DNA from: Mucilaginibacter sp. OK098
GTDB lineage: Bacteria; Bacteroidota; Bacteroidia; Sphingobacteriales; Sphingobacteriaceae
Assembly: GCF_900142915.1 (NCBI RefSeq)
Contig: NZ_FRCM01000006.1
Span: forward strand, 75,503-139,502
Length of the DNA: 64,000 bases
Direction: 5' to 3'
In this document: positions 52,844-61,919 of the stretch, in pieces
Position numbering within the stretch: the first letter of the stretch is position 1
Layout: every line of letters starts with the position of its first letter
The notes under the pieces: generated by a model
What the model was told of the DNA's origin: nothing
Seen by the model: only the letters and a program-made list of their open reading frames with translations
The model's database searches: none
Made by a program: the position numbers and the translations under genes

Positions 52844-53875
52844 TTATTTAATAAATGTAATCCAAAGTCCTGTTACTATTATGTTGGCAATTGCCAATGG
52901 GATCAGGATCTTCCAGCCCAGGTCCATTAACTGATCGTAACGGAAACGGGGGATCGTCCAACGTACCCACATAAAAAAGAATATAAAAAGAAATACCTTG
53001 GCAAACATTACCGCAGTGCCAATAAGCGGACCAATTGCAGGGCCGGTATGTGCAAGCACCCAATCCATACCCGGGTAGTTGTAGCCGCCCCAATATAAAG
53101 TAGCCATTACTGCCGATGAAATGAACATGTTGATATATTCAGCAAACAGGTAAAAGCCCAGTTTCATTGATGAATACTCGGTATGATAACCACCAACCAA
53201 CTCGGTTTCGCACTCGGGCAGGTCAAATGGTGTACGGTTTGTTTCGGCAAATGCACATATGATGAACAACAAAAAGCCAACCGGTTGGTAAAGCACATTC
53301 CAGTGCCAACCGTGTTGTTGTTCAGCAATTTCTTTAAGGCTTAATGTTCCGGTTACCATCAGCAAAGCGATGATAGAAAGGCCCATTGAAATTTCGTAGC
53401 TGATATTTTGTGACGCTGCGCGGATAGCGCCAAGCAACGAATATTTGTTATTTGATGCCCAGCCGCCTATCATTACGCCATAAACACCTAATGATACAAC
53501 GCCAAATATATACAGGATGCCCACATTAATATCAGTAACCTGCAGCGGAATAACATATTTGCCTATGGTTATTTGCTGCCCCCACGGAATAACTGCCGAC
53601 CCTATACAGGCCGTAAGAATAGCCAGTGAAGGACCCGCTATAAACAGGAACGGACTGGCATTGGTAGGGATAATTTCTTCCTTTAAAAACATCTTGCCAC
53701 CGTCAGCCAGGGGCTGTAAGATCCCCCATGGACCTGCACGGTTAGGGCCCACCCTGTCCTGGAAAAATGCTGCTATTTTACGTTCAGCATAGGTAGAATA
53801 CATGGCAATAACCAGGCTGATAGCAAAAATAATCACTATCAATACAAATTTAATTACTATATCTGCTACTCCCAT
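52844..53875 (-). CDS. nuoH: NADH-quinone oxidoreductase subunit H
   Basis: A 343-residue membrane subunit at the quinone site. ERKIAAFFQDRVGPNRAG and FDLPECETELVGGYHTEYS are diagnostic. Its start overlaps the nuoG stop by one base. Confidence 0.96.
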   Translation of the reverse strand: MGVADIVIKFVLIVIIFAISLVIAMYSTYAERKIAAFFQDRVGPNRAGPWGILQPLADGGKMFLKEEIIPTNASPFLFIAGPSLAILTACIGSAVIPWGQQITIGKYVIPLQVTDINVGILYIFGVVSLGVYGVMIGGWASNNKYSLLGAIRAASQNISYEISMGLSIIALLMVTGTLSLKEIAEQQHGWHWNVLYQPVGFLLFIICAFAETNRTPFDLPECETELVGGYHTEYSSMKLGFYLFAEYINMFISSAVMATLYWGGYNYPGMDWVLAHTGPAIGPLIGTAVMFAKVFLFIFFFMWVRWTIPRFRYDQLMDLGWKILIPLAIANIIVTGLWITFIK

Positions 53876-54876
53876 TATAAGCGTGTGTCTCGTTCAAATT
53901 GTTCTTTATTGGCTTCCATTAATACCGGATTGGTTTTAACAACCGGCAATGGTTTAAAATCGTAGTGGTTGGAACTGATAACCGACTTGTTTGATACTTT
54001 ACGCGGTCCTTCAATTACCCAATCAGCAGTTTTCTTTTTATCAAAGCGGCAGGTATTGCAAATAAATTCCTCAACCTCGCCATATTGATCTTTGCGCGCA
54101 GTTACGCGTAATACTTCTTCACCTTTATACCAAAGCGTAACCTTACCATTACAACCCGGATGGTCGCAATCACGATGTGCATCAACAGGCTTGGTAAACC
54201 AAACGCGGTTTTTAAAACGGAAGGTTTTATCTGTTAACGCCCCTACTGGGCATACGTCAATTACGTTTCCCGAAAAATCGTTATCAACTGCCGCAGTAAT
54301 GTAGGTTGAGATCTCTGAATGATCTCCACGGTTTAGTATACCATGGATGCGGTGATCTGTGATCTGGTCGGCTGTGAAAACGCAGCGATAGCACAGGATA
54401 CAACGAGTCATATGCAGCTGGATCTTATCGCCAATATCAATTTTCTCAAAAGTACGGCGGTCAAACTCGTAGCGGGTTTTTGCTGCGCCATGTTCAAAAC
54501 CAAGGTTTTGCAGATCGCATTCACCTGCCTGGTCACAAATCGGACAATCAAGCGGGTGGTTAAGCAATAATATCTCAACAATGCCCTTACGCGCCTCAAT
54601 TACCTCTGGTGAAGTGATATTTTGCACTTCCATTCCATCCATTACAGTGGTACGGCATGATGCTACCAGCTTTGGCATTGGGCGCGGATCTTTTTCCGAT
54701 CCTTTGCTAACCTTAACCAAACAGGTACGGCATTTACCGCCGCTATCCTTTAGTTTGGAATAATAGCACATAGCAGGCGGAACAATATCGCCCCCTATTT
54801 GCCTTGCGGCATTAAGGATAGTTGTTCCTGGTTCTACTTCAACGGGGATTCCGTCTATTGTTACTTTCATTGACAT
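53875..54876 (-). CDS. nuoG: Short NuoG-type iron-sulfur subunit
   Basis: Only 333 residues, against about 700-900 in proteobacteria. The N-terminal 2Fe-2S domain (PAMCYYSKLKDSGGKCRTC) is present, then the His/Cys cluster (HPLDCPICDQAGECDLQ) and the 4Fe-4S motif (CILCYRC...CPVG). A final Cys-rich part has HRDCDHPGCNG and CNTCRFDKKK. The molybdopterin-oxidoreductase-like domain is absent. This short form is, from memory, usual in Bacteroidetes. The end is intact and overlaps nuoH, so it is not a truncation artefact. Confidence 0.9.
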   Translation of the reverse strand: MSMKVTIDGIPVEVEPGTTILNAARQIGGDIVPPAMCYYSKLKDSGGKCRTCLVKVSKGSEKDPRPMPKLVASCRTTVMDGMEVQNITSPEVIEARKGIVEILLLNHPLDCPICDQAGECDLQNLGFEHGAAKTRYEFDRRTFEKIDIGDKIQLHMTRCILCYRCVFTADQITDHRIHGILNRGDHSEISTYITAAVDNDFSGNVIDVCPVGALTDKTFRFKNRVWFTKPVDAHRDCDHPGCNGKVTLWYKGEEVLRVTARKDQYGEVEEFICNTCRFDKKKTADWVIEGPRKVSNKSVISSNHYDFKPLPVVKTNPVLMEANKEQFERDTRL

Positions 54877-54912
54877 TTATATGTAGTCAAACTTGTATTT
54901 ATATTCTACTTT

Positions 54913-54999
54913 GTCATTGCGAGCGCAGCGTGGCAACCTCGTCGGATGCTTGGCTATTCGCCCTGTACAGTTCGCGGTTGCTTCGTTCCTCGCAATGAC
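54913..54999. repeat. Diverged GTCATTGCGAG palindromic element
   Basis: An 87-base element with GTCATTGCGAG at the left and CTCGCAATGAC at the right. The inner parts of the arms pair only in part. It interrupts the nuo operon between nuoF and nuoG, in a 150-base gap. Confidence 0.85.
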
Positions 55000-55026
55000 A
55001 GGAGGCAAAGCAATCTAACAACTTTC

Positions 55027-56391
55027 TTATGCTACCGTTTCTTCCTTCTTCGGCAACGGATCAGCGTAATGTGCCAGTCCAAAATTACGGGTTATAGCTT
55101 CGGCGCCATTGGTTACGTGCCACTCAAACTCATCCCTGAAATGGCGGATCGCACTGGCCACCGGCCATGCTGCTGCGTCACCCAGGGGACAAATAGTATT
55201 TCCTTCAATTTTTTTAGATACATCAACCAGCAGGTCCATGTCGCTCAATTTACCGTGACCATGCTCTAAACGGTGCAATACCTTCTCCATCCATCCTGTA
55301 CCCTCGCGGCATGGCGAACATTGGCCGCAGCTTTCATGGTGATAAAAACGGGTAAAGTTCCAGGTATTGCGCACAATGCACTGATCTTCATCATAAGCAA
55401 TAAATCCGCCCGATCCCATCATGGTACCACTAACAAAACCACCATCAGCCAATGATTCATAGCTCATCAGGCGGGGCTCGTTATTGATCGTTTTAAGGAA
55501 CAGGTTAGCCGGAAGGATCGGTACTGATGAACCGCCCGCAACAACTGCTTTTAAACGTTTGCCATTGGCAATGCCACCGCAAAATTCGTCAGAATATAAA
55601 AACTCTTCAACCGGTAAGCCTAAGTCAATTTCATATACACCGGGGTTTTTAACATTACCACCAGCTGAAATTAATTTAGTACCTGTACTGCGGCCAATTC
55701 CTATTTTAGCATACTCGTCTGCACCGTCATTAATGATCGGTACAACGGCAGCAATAGATTCAACATTGTTTACTACTGTTGGGCAGCCATATAAACCTGC
55801 AATAGCAGGAAATGGCGGTTTAATGCGCGGGTTACCACGTTTACCTTCCAATGATTCAAGCAGGGCAGTTTCTTCACCGCAGATGTATGCACCACCACCC
55901 GGTTGTACGTACAGCTCCAGGTCATAACCTGTGCCTAATATATTTTTACCTAAAAATCCTTTTGCTTTTGCTTCCGCGATGGCTTTTTCAAGAATCCTGA
56001 TCTGCGGCATCATTTCGCCGCGAACATAGATATATGATGTTTTTGCGCCTAAAGCAAAGCTTGCTACTATCATTCCCTCAATTAATAAGTGAGGGATATA
56101 GGTCATTAAATAACGATCTTTAAAAGTGCCGGGCTCCGATTCATCGGCATTGCAAACCAGGTAACGGGCAACACCTTCGGGCTTGGCCAAAAAGCTCCAC
56201 TTCATCCCAGTAGGGAAACCTGCACCGCCACGACCGCGTAAGCCTGATTTTTTAACTTCTTCCACAATATCGTCAGGCGACATGGTTTTCAAAGCTTTTT
56301 CAACAGAAGCATAGCCACCTTTTGATCGGTATACATCAAAAGTATTGATGCCCGGTACATTTATATGTTCTAAAAGTAATTTACGTGCCAT
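55027..56391 (-). CDS. nuoF: NADH-quinone oxidoreductase subunit F
   Basis: NADH-oxidising FMN subunit, 454 residues. GLRGRGGAGFPTGMKW (FMN), GGGAYICGEETALLESLEG (NADH) and SCGQCSPCREGT with a later ICPLGD (4Fe-4S) are all present. Confidence 0.96.
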   Translation of the reverse strand: MARKLLLEHINVPGINTFDVYRSKGGYASVEKALKTMSPDDIVEEVKKSGLRGRGGAGFPTGMKWSFLAKPEGVARYLVCNADESEPGTFKDRYLMTYIPHLLIEGMIVASFALGAKTSYIYVRGEMMPQIRILEKAIAEAKAKGFLGKNILGTGYDLELYVQPGGGAYICGEETALLESLEGKRGNPRIKPPFPAIAGLYGCPTVVNNVESIAAVVPIINDGADEYAKIGIGRSTGTKLISAGGNVKNPGVYEIDLGLPVEEFLYSDEFCGGIANGKRLKAVVAGGSSVPILPANLFLKTINNEPRLMSYESLADGGFVSGTMMGSGGFIAYDEDQCIVRNTWNFTRFYHHESCGQCSPCREGTGWMEKVLHRLEHGHGKLSDMDLLVDVSKKIEGNTICPLGDAAAWPVASAIRHFRDEFEWHVTNGAEAITRNFGLAHYADPLPKKEETVA

Positions 56392-56397
56392 TGCTGC

Positions 56398-56580
56398 TTA
56401 ATATATCTTTTTGGTCAGCTTGTAATAGTTAATATGTCTAATAATGCAGCTTGCAAAAGCTACCACAACAAGTAAGTTTAAAAATAACGGATTTTTATCA
56501 AAACCACCATTTCCGTAAGCAATCATGATTACGGTTGCAGCGAACAATGAATCTGTTATAATTAAAGATGACCTGCTCAT
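56398..56580 (-). CDS. Small two-helix membrane protein inside the nuo operon
   Basis: A 60-residue protein with two hydrophobic segments (SLIITDSLFAATVIMIAYG and LFLNLLVVVAFASCIIRHI) and a basic C-terminus. It starts four bases after nuoE ends and stops six bases before nuoF begins, so it is embedded in the operon. No standard complex I subunit fits this slot. It may be an accessory or assembly subunit specific to this lineage. Confidence 0.7.
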   Translation of the reverse strand: MSRSSLIITDSLFAATVIMIAYGNGGFDKNPLFLNLLVVVAFASCIIRHINYYKLTKKIY

Positions 56581-56584
56581 TTAA

Positions 56585-57109
56585 TTAATTATTTCCTTTT
56601 ACTTTTAAATCTGCAATCAATTGATCAACAGAATGGTTGGTTAAGTTTTCGTAAAAAGTATACTCAGGACCAATTTGCAATACCGGGCCAAAGCCACAGG
56701 CTGCAAGGCATTCAACACCGCGCCAGCTAAACAGGCCATCGGCAGTAACTTCACCTTCCTTAACACCCAGCTTTTGCTCAATATAATCCATTATTTTACC
56801 AGCGCCTACAATTTCGCAAGGGCCTGTGCGGCAAACTTCCAATACGTATTTGCCTTGCGGGCGCATAAAGTACATGCTGTAAAATGTAGCTACTTCATAC
56901 ACTTCGATATCCTGGATCTTCAGATAATCGGCCACCTTATCCATTGCGTTTGAGCTTAACCAGCCATACTCGGCTTGTACCAAATGCAATATTGGCAGCA
57001 AAGCCGATTTTTGTTTCCCTGCGGGATAACGGCTTACTATATCATCAAACTGTTTTACCAGTTCCGGTGTAAATGTAACCGGCGCCTGCTGTTCGTCAAC
57101 TCTAAGCAT
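56585..57109 (-). CDS. nuoE: NADH-quinone oxidoreductase subunit E
   Basis: A 174-residue 2Fe-2S thioredoxin-like subunit; VCRTGPCEIVGA and CLAACGFGPVLQIG supply the four cysteines. Start overlaps the end of nuoD by eight bases. Confidence 0.95.
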   Translation of the reverse strand: MLRVDEQQAPVTFTPELVKQFDDIVSRYPAGKQKSALLPILHLVQAEYGWLSSNAMDKVADYLKIQDIEVYEVATFYSMYFMRPQGKYVLEVCRTGPCEIVGAGKIMDYIEQKLGVKEGEVTADGLFSWRGVECLAACGFGPVLQIGPEYTFYENLTNHSVDQLIADLKVKGNN

Positions 57110-58313
57110 CTAACTCTCCGGCTATAACGTTTAAACTACTCATGTTAATAATCGCATCAGATAACAACATCCCACGGCTCATTGGCGCATACATCTGGTA
57201 ATTGATAAAGCTTGGCCTGCGGAAATGCAAACGGTACGGTGAACGCCCGCCATCATTTACCAGGTAAAAGCCCAGCTCACCATTTGCACCTTCAACCGAA
57301 TGATAAACCTCTGTTGTTGGGGTTGGCACCTCGCCCATCACAATTTTAAAGTGATAGATCAAAGCTTCCATGTTATTATAAACTTCCTCTTTTGGAGGCA
57401 GGTAAAATTCAGGTACATCAGCATGGAAAATATCTGTTGGTTCTTTTTCCAGCTTGGTAAGTGCTTGCTCAATTATGCGCAGGCTCTGCCACATTTCTTC
57501 GTTCCGTACTAAAAAGCGGCTGTAAACGTCGCCATTTTCACCAACCGGTACTTCAAATTCAAAATCTTCGTATGATGAGTACGGGTTCATCGCCCTAACA
57601 TCATAGTCAACCCCGGCAGCACGCAGCAAAGGCCCGCTCCAGCTATAATTCAATGCATCTTCAGCTGTAACTGCTGCTACATCCTTAGTACGGTCAACAA
57701 AAATCCTATTTCGGTTAAATAACGATTCAAACTCCCTTAATGTAACCGGAAAATCCTTTAAAAACTTACGCAGTTTGCTAAAGGCAATGGCGTTAAAATT
57801 ACGTTCGAAACCGCCAATGCGGCCAATATTTGTAGTTAGGCGCGATCCGCAAACCTCTTCGTAAATTTCATAAATGGCCTCGCGGTGTTCCATCATGTAA
57901 AGGAAACCTGTAAAAGCGCCGGTATCAACACCCAACACACCATTACAGATGATATGGTCGCTTATGCGGGCCAGCTCCATTACAATTACACGCAAATAAT
58001 CAACACGCTTAGGGGTTTCAATCCCTAAAAGCTTTTCAACTGTCATGTGCCAGCCCATGTTGTTTATGGGCGACGAGCAGTAGTTTAACCTGTCGGTAAG
58101 TGGTGTGATCTGGTAAAAAGGCCTGTGCTCGGCAATTTTTTCAAAGGCACGGTGGATGTAACCAATTGTTGATACGCCGCTTACTATTCTTTCGCCATCA
58201 AGCTGAAGCACATTCTGGAACACACCGTGTGTTGCAGGGTGCGTTGGGCCCAGGTTTAGGGTCGAAAGTTCGTTTTGCGGATCGTTATCTGTATATACCG
58301 GATGGTTCTGCAT
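57102..58313 (-). CDS. nuoD: NADH-quinone oxidoreductase subunit D
   Basis: The 49-kDa-type subunit of the quinone site, 403 residues. LGPTHPATHGVFQNVLQLDGE, YIHRAFEKIAEHRPF and the C-terminal RSPYRLHFRRPSFINYQ are typical. Confidence 0.96.
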   Translation of the reverse strand: MQNHPVYTDNDPQNELSTLNLGPTHPATHGVFQNVLQLDGERIVSGVSTIGYIHRAFEKIAEHRPFYQITPLTDRLNYCSSPINNMGWHMTVEKLLGIETPKRVDYLRVIVMELARISDHIICNGVLGVDTGAFTGFLYMMEHREAIYEIYEEVCGSRLTTNIGRIGGFERNFNAIAFSKLRKFLKDFPVTLREFESLFNRNRIFVDRTKDVAAVTAEDALNYSWSGPLLRAAGVDYDVRAMNPYSSYEDFEFEVPVGENGDVYSRFLVRNEEMWQSLRIIEQALTKLEKEPTDIFHADVPEFYLPPKEEVYNNMEALIYHFKIVMGEVPTPTTEVYHSVEGANGELGFYLVNDGGRSPYRLHFRRPSFINYQMYAPMSRGMLLSDAIINMSSLNVIAGELDA

Positions 58314-58315
58314 TG

Positions 58316-58819
58316 TTATCTTCCAAAAAAGTAATCTTTCTTATCAACACGGTTAGGGTCTTCCAGCGGGAATTCCTTTCGCATCGGGAAAGCCGTCATA
58401 TCGTCAACATTTAGTATCCTGCGTAAATCAGGGTGGCCGTCAAATATCACCCCGAAAAAATCGTAGGTTTCGCGTTCCATCCAGTTAGCGCCGTTCCATA
58501 AATTTGAAGCGGTAGGGATATGTACATCGCCATCGGCCAAAAATACTTTAAGGCGGATGCGCACATTATTAACCAAACTGTGCAAATGATAAATTACACC
58601 TGTTTGTTTTTCCTGTTCAGGATAATGTATAGCAGTTATATCTGTTAAAAAAATGAACTGAAGGATCGGGTCATTTTTTAAAAAGGATAAAATATCAATG
58701 ATCTGTTCGCGGCTTGTTTCGAGGGTTAACAGCCCAAAAGGCTCCCCCACAACAGTAAACTGATCCTGAAACTTGTCGCTGATCTTTGTTAAAAGCTCTT
58801 CGTTTGTTATCTTACCCAT
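58316..58819 (-). CDS. nuoC: NADH-quinone oxidoreductase subunit C
   Basis: The 30-kDa-type subunit, 167 residues, separate from nuoD. ERETYDFFGVIFDGHPDLRR and FPLEDPNR are the family signature. One-base overlap with nuoB. Confidence 0.95.
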   Translation of the reverse strand: MGKITNEELLTKISDKFQDQFTVVGEPFGLLTLETSREQIIDILSFLKNDPILQFIFLTDITAIHYPEQEKQTGVIYHLHSLVNNVRIRLKVFLADGDVHIPTASNLWNGANWMERETYDFFGVIFDGHPDLRRILNVDDMTAFPMRKEFPLEDPNRVDKKDYFFGR

Positions 58820-59361
58820 TATTGTATTCCGTATGAGGCTAATAGTTTTTGGTATTGCGGCTCGTTTCTGCGGCGCAATGTCTCGCTTTTTACCAGTTCC
58901 TGGATTGCCATAAAGCCATCAATAATACCTTCGGGACGTGGCGGGCAACCGGGAACATATACGTCAACCGGGATCACCTCATCAATACCCTGCAAAACAG
59001 AATAAGTGTCAAAAATACCGCCGCTTGATGCACAGGCGCCAACTGCCATTACCCAGCGTGGCTCGGCCATTTGCAGGTAAACCTGGCGTAAAACCGGACC
59101 CATTTTTTTTGAGATCGTGCCCATTACCATTAACAGGTCGGCCTGGCGTGGCGAAAAACTTAAACGCTCGGCTCCAAATCTCGAAAGATCGTAATGCGAA
59201 GCCATGGTAGCCATAAACTCTATGCCGCAGCATGAAGTAGCAAATGGCAAAGGCCATAATGAATTTGCGCGCGCTAAACCTATGGCTTTATCAAGCGAGG
59301 TAGCAAAAAAACCTGCTCCTTCTACGCCTGCGGGGGCATCAACTAATTGAATATCACTCAT
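58819..59361 (-). CDS. nuoB: NADH-quinone oxidoreductase subunit B
   Basis: Carries the N2 4Fe-4S cluster, 180 residues. ATSCCGIEFMA gives the tandem cysteines; GACASSGG and GCPPRPEGII supply the other two. A 367-base gap separates it from nuoA. Confidence 0.96.
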   Translation of the reverse strand: MSDIQLVDAPAGVEGAGFFATSLDKAIGLARANSLWPLPFATSCCGIEFMATMASHYDLSRFGAERLSFSPRQADLLMVMGTISKKMGPVLRQVYLQMAEPRWVMAVGACASSGGIFDTYSVLQGIDEVIPVDVYVPGCPPRPEGIIDGFMAIQELVKSETLRRRNEPQYQKLLASYGIQ

Positions 59362-59728
59362 GATCTATTTGATACAAAACCCATCCTTATTGAGTTGAAA
59401 AGTCTTTAGCAGATGGCCGGTAGTTTCAAAATAAGGATGAAACATTAAAGTCCGGCCTAAGAATTAAAGACATTTACAGTTAAACTATAAACATTACAAA
59501 TTTACAACAATTTATAATGTAAGAGATACACTATGCAACAAGGTGAATATATTTAGAATTATTCTAAACAAGTTAGTCAGTGGTTATTGGGCAGTGGTCA
59601 TTGGTGTCGCTTTAACTATATAGTGCTGCTTTTGCTATCCCTATTCTATTGTAACTACGTAATCTTCAAGCATGCAGCCCCTTCCAGACTTCCGGACTTT
59701 ACTGACTTCCGGACTTTCCCGACTTAAA
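59362..59728. other. Non-coding gap between nuoA and nuoB with a promoter candidate and repeat words
   Basis: No gene is visible. 59497-59504 reads TAAATTTG on the minus strand, an exact -7 box that could start a nuoB-N transcript with a leader of about 130 bases. 59580-59605 has tandem GTGGTTATTGG / GTGGTCATTGG words. 59687-59726 has repeated ACTTCCGGACTTT words matching 25941-25960 in reverse. These repeat words make a separate transcript for nuoA more likely. Confidence 0.55.
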
Positions 59729-60100
59729 CTAGTCCCAGTCCAGCGCGCCTTTTTTAATTACGTAGAAAAAGCCCAGTAAAAGGGTGCCCATAAAAATGAA
59801 CATCTCTATCATACCGCTTTTACCCAGCTCCCTGAAATTTACTGCCCAGGGGTACATAAATATAACCTCCACATCAAACAGTACAAAAAGAATGGCCACC
59901 AAAAAGTATTTAATGGAGATTGGGGTACGGGCATTACCAATAACCTCAATACCCGACTCAAAGGGGGTAAGCTTGTCTTTGGTAACCCGCTTTGGGCCAA
60001 TTTTATGGGTTACAAACATGGTGGTAACCACAAAACCTAAAGCTACCAGCATTTGAAAAATGATGGGCAAATAATTAACGGGCAAACTTTGTGCTTCCAT
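59729..60100 (-). CDS. nuoA: NADH-quinone oxidoreductase subunit A
   Basis: A 123-residue three-helix subunit; KLTPFESGIEV and IKYFLVAILFVLFDVEVIFMYPWA are diagnostic. ATG 60098-60100 (MEAQSLPVN) is chosen because a perfect -7 box at 60105-60112 lies four bases before it. An open frame five codons longer would start upstream of the transcript. Confidence 0.95.
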   Translation of the reverse strand: MEAQSLPVNYLPIIFQMLVALGFVVTTMFVTHKIGPKRVTKDKLTPFESGIEVIGNARTPISIKYFLVAILFVLFDVEVIFMYPWAVNFRELGKSGMIEMFIFMGTLLLGFFYVIKKGALDWD

Positions 60101-60104
60101 GCTG

Positions 60105-60112
60105 CAAATATA
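60105..60112 (-). promoter_or_regulatory. -7 box TATATTTG of nuoA
   Basis: An exact TAnnTTTG on the minus strand, four bases ahead of nuoA ATG, predicting a leaderless first gene of the complex I region. Its -33 region falls in the T-run of the upstream terminator. Confidence 0.6.
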
Positions 60113-60125
60113 CAAATGGGATTAT

Positions 60126-60160
60126 AATAAAAAAGCCTCCTGGTAAATCAGGGGGCTCCA
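60126..60160 (-). terminator. Rho-independent terminator of the TPR gene
   Basis: On the minus strand AGCCCCCTG (60157-60149) pairs with CAGGAGGCT (60142-60134) with one G-U pair, followed by TTTTTT. It begins about 20 bases after the TPR stop codon and isolates the TonB/TPR operon from nuoA. Confidence 0.88.
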
Positions 60161-60179
60161 TTTTATATTTTAATTTTAT

Positions 60180-61919
60180 TTACTTGCTTTTGCCGTTACT
60201 TTTTTTTTGGAAGTAATAGACGACCTGCGGATTTGTAGGGTCCATCTCTTTTGCTTTTGTATATAAATCTAAAGCTTTAGCAGTATCCTTTTCTTTATTT
60301 TCTGCAAAATTTCCTAAATAAGCGTAAGCTACTGCTAAGCTCTCTTTCTCTTGGTCCTTAATTGCAGGCTTTGATGCGATCAATTGCACATATTGCTCAT
60401 AATATGGTTTTGCTAAACCTTTAATATCACTCCTGTCGCCTTTTTCCTCAAAGTCCTTAACATTTGCATGGTAATATATAATCGGTGCACTTGGTTTATC
60501 CTTCAGTTTGCGCTCTATATAAGTAAAAGCGGTATCAGCTTTGGCCAGTAAGGTTGTATCCGGCACTACAGTTTTAACAGTTTGCTGTTTTATAACTTGT
60601 GCTTTGTAGATCTGGTAATAGCTAAAACCTTCTTTAAAGTGATCATTAAGCGTTGCGTTTCTTGACCTTTGACCATAAATTCTGAAAGCTTCTGCCGCTT
60701 CTCCATAGTTTTTTAAGTTATAAAGTGTGTTGCCAATTTCACCATATAAGTCAACCTGACTTGTATCAACAGTCAATGCTTTACGCAAAGTCTGTACACC
60801 TATTGAATCTTTTTTCTCTGCTATTTGAGTTCTTGCCAGGTATAAATAATCATTAGGGATCAAACGTTTGGGGTCGGCTTCCTTAATCCATTTGGTTAAT
60901 GCAGTCTCGGCTGCAGGATAATCTTTGTTTTCAAAAGCTGCATAACCCAAATAACGGTATGCCCTTAAGTTACTTTTAGCTGATGCTGAAAGATCGGTAG
61001 CAACTTTTTGCAAAGCAGCATTATCCTTTGTCCTGTAAAGGAAATCTGCATAACGCATCTGCGATTCTACCGAATAATCAGTAAGACTGATGAATTTTTT
61101 ATAGCTATCTGCAGCTTGTTTAACTTTTGCATCATATTGGGTTGGGTCTTTCGGGGCCCAACGCAGGTATAACTCAGCCAGCTCGCGGTATGCTGGGCCG
61201 TAGTTAGGGTCTATAGCTAATGCGGCCTGGAATTGTTTTTCCGAATCTTCAAAGTTTTCTGCATTTTTCCACAAAACGCCTGTAGCTACATCTGCAGCAG
61301 CCAGTTTCGGATCAAGCGCTATAGCAGACGAATAGCTGGTATAAGCATCATTACTTTTTAATTGTGAACGGAAAGCATCGCCTAAAGCAACAAGCAATAC
61401 AGCATCCTTAGGATTAACCGTTTTGCCTTTTGTTAAAACTGCTATGGCAGCATCTGCATCAGCAGGTGTTACCTTCGAACCATTAACTGTCATGCTGCTC
61501 CCATTAACCGGTAATAAATAGCTTAAGCCTACATATAAATAAGGGGTACTGCTTTTGCCGGCCAAAGCTATAGCCTGGTTAAAGTTTGAGGTTGCAGTAC
61601 CGTTATCTTTTTCAACATGTGCTACTGCGCCCAAACCTACCAGGTTTAATGGCGATTTAGCGTTTACCGTAAGGCCTTTGCTAAATATGGCTTTTGCCGA
61701 ATCGGCATAATCCTGTTTCAAATAAACCCAACCCAGGTAAAAATAGTTTTCATCTTTGTCTGCCTGTGTGGTTGTAAGGTTTTTAAGCATCGACTTTGCT
61801 TTCTGATACTGCTCCGCATCAATAGCCTTTTTGGCATCGGCTAAACTTTGTGCAAAAACCGATGATCCTAAAAACATCAAACCCAGCCCTGCGCCGGCTA
61901 TTTTACTGATCATTTTCAT
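60180..61919 (-). CDS. TPR-repeat periplasmic protein of the TonB cluster
   Basis: A 579-residue protein with a signal peptide (AGLGLMFLGSSVFA/Q) and many TPR units throughout (for instance KDENYFYLGWVYLKQ, PNYGPAYRELAELYL). It is probably a periplasmic scaffold. It is the last gene of the operon downstream of the PstS-like gene, across a 227-base gap in which I see no gene or clear motif, and it ends at a strong terminator. Confidence 0.88.
   Translation of the reverse strand: MKMISKIAGAGLGLMFLGSSVFAQSLADAKKAIDAEQYQKAKSMLKNLTTTQADKDENYFYLGWVYLKQDYADSAKAIFSKGLTVNAKSPLNLVGLGAVAHVEKDNGTATSNFNQAIALAGKSSTPYLYVGLSYLLPVNGSSMTVNGSKVTPADADAAIAVLTKGKTVNPKDAVLLVALGDAFRSQLKSNDAYTSYSSAIALDPKLAAADVATGVLWKNAENFEDSEKQFQAALAIDPNYGPAYRELAELYLRWAPKDPTQYDAKVKQAADSYKKFISLTDYSVESQMRYADFLYRTKDNAALQKVATDLSASAKSNLRAYRYLGYAAFENKDYPAAETALTKWIKEADPKRLIPNDYLYLARTQIAEKKDSIGVQTLRKALTVDTSQVDLYGEIGNTLYNLKNYGEAAEAFRIYGQRSRNATLNDHFKEGFSYYQIYKAQVIKQQTVKTVVPDTTLLAKADTAFTYIERKLKDKPSAPIIYYHANVKDFEEKGDRSDIKGLAKPYYEQYVQLIASKPAIKDQEKESLAVAYAYLGNFAENKEKDTAKALDLYTKAKEMDPTNPQVVYYFQKKSNGKSK

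Noticed and set aside
54877..55026. Small gene between nuoF and nuoG
   Set aside because: The gap is filled by a GTCATTGCGAG palindrome and has no start with a plausible product.
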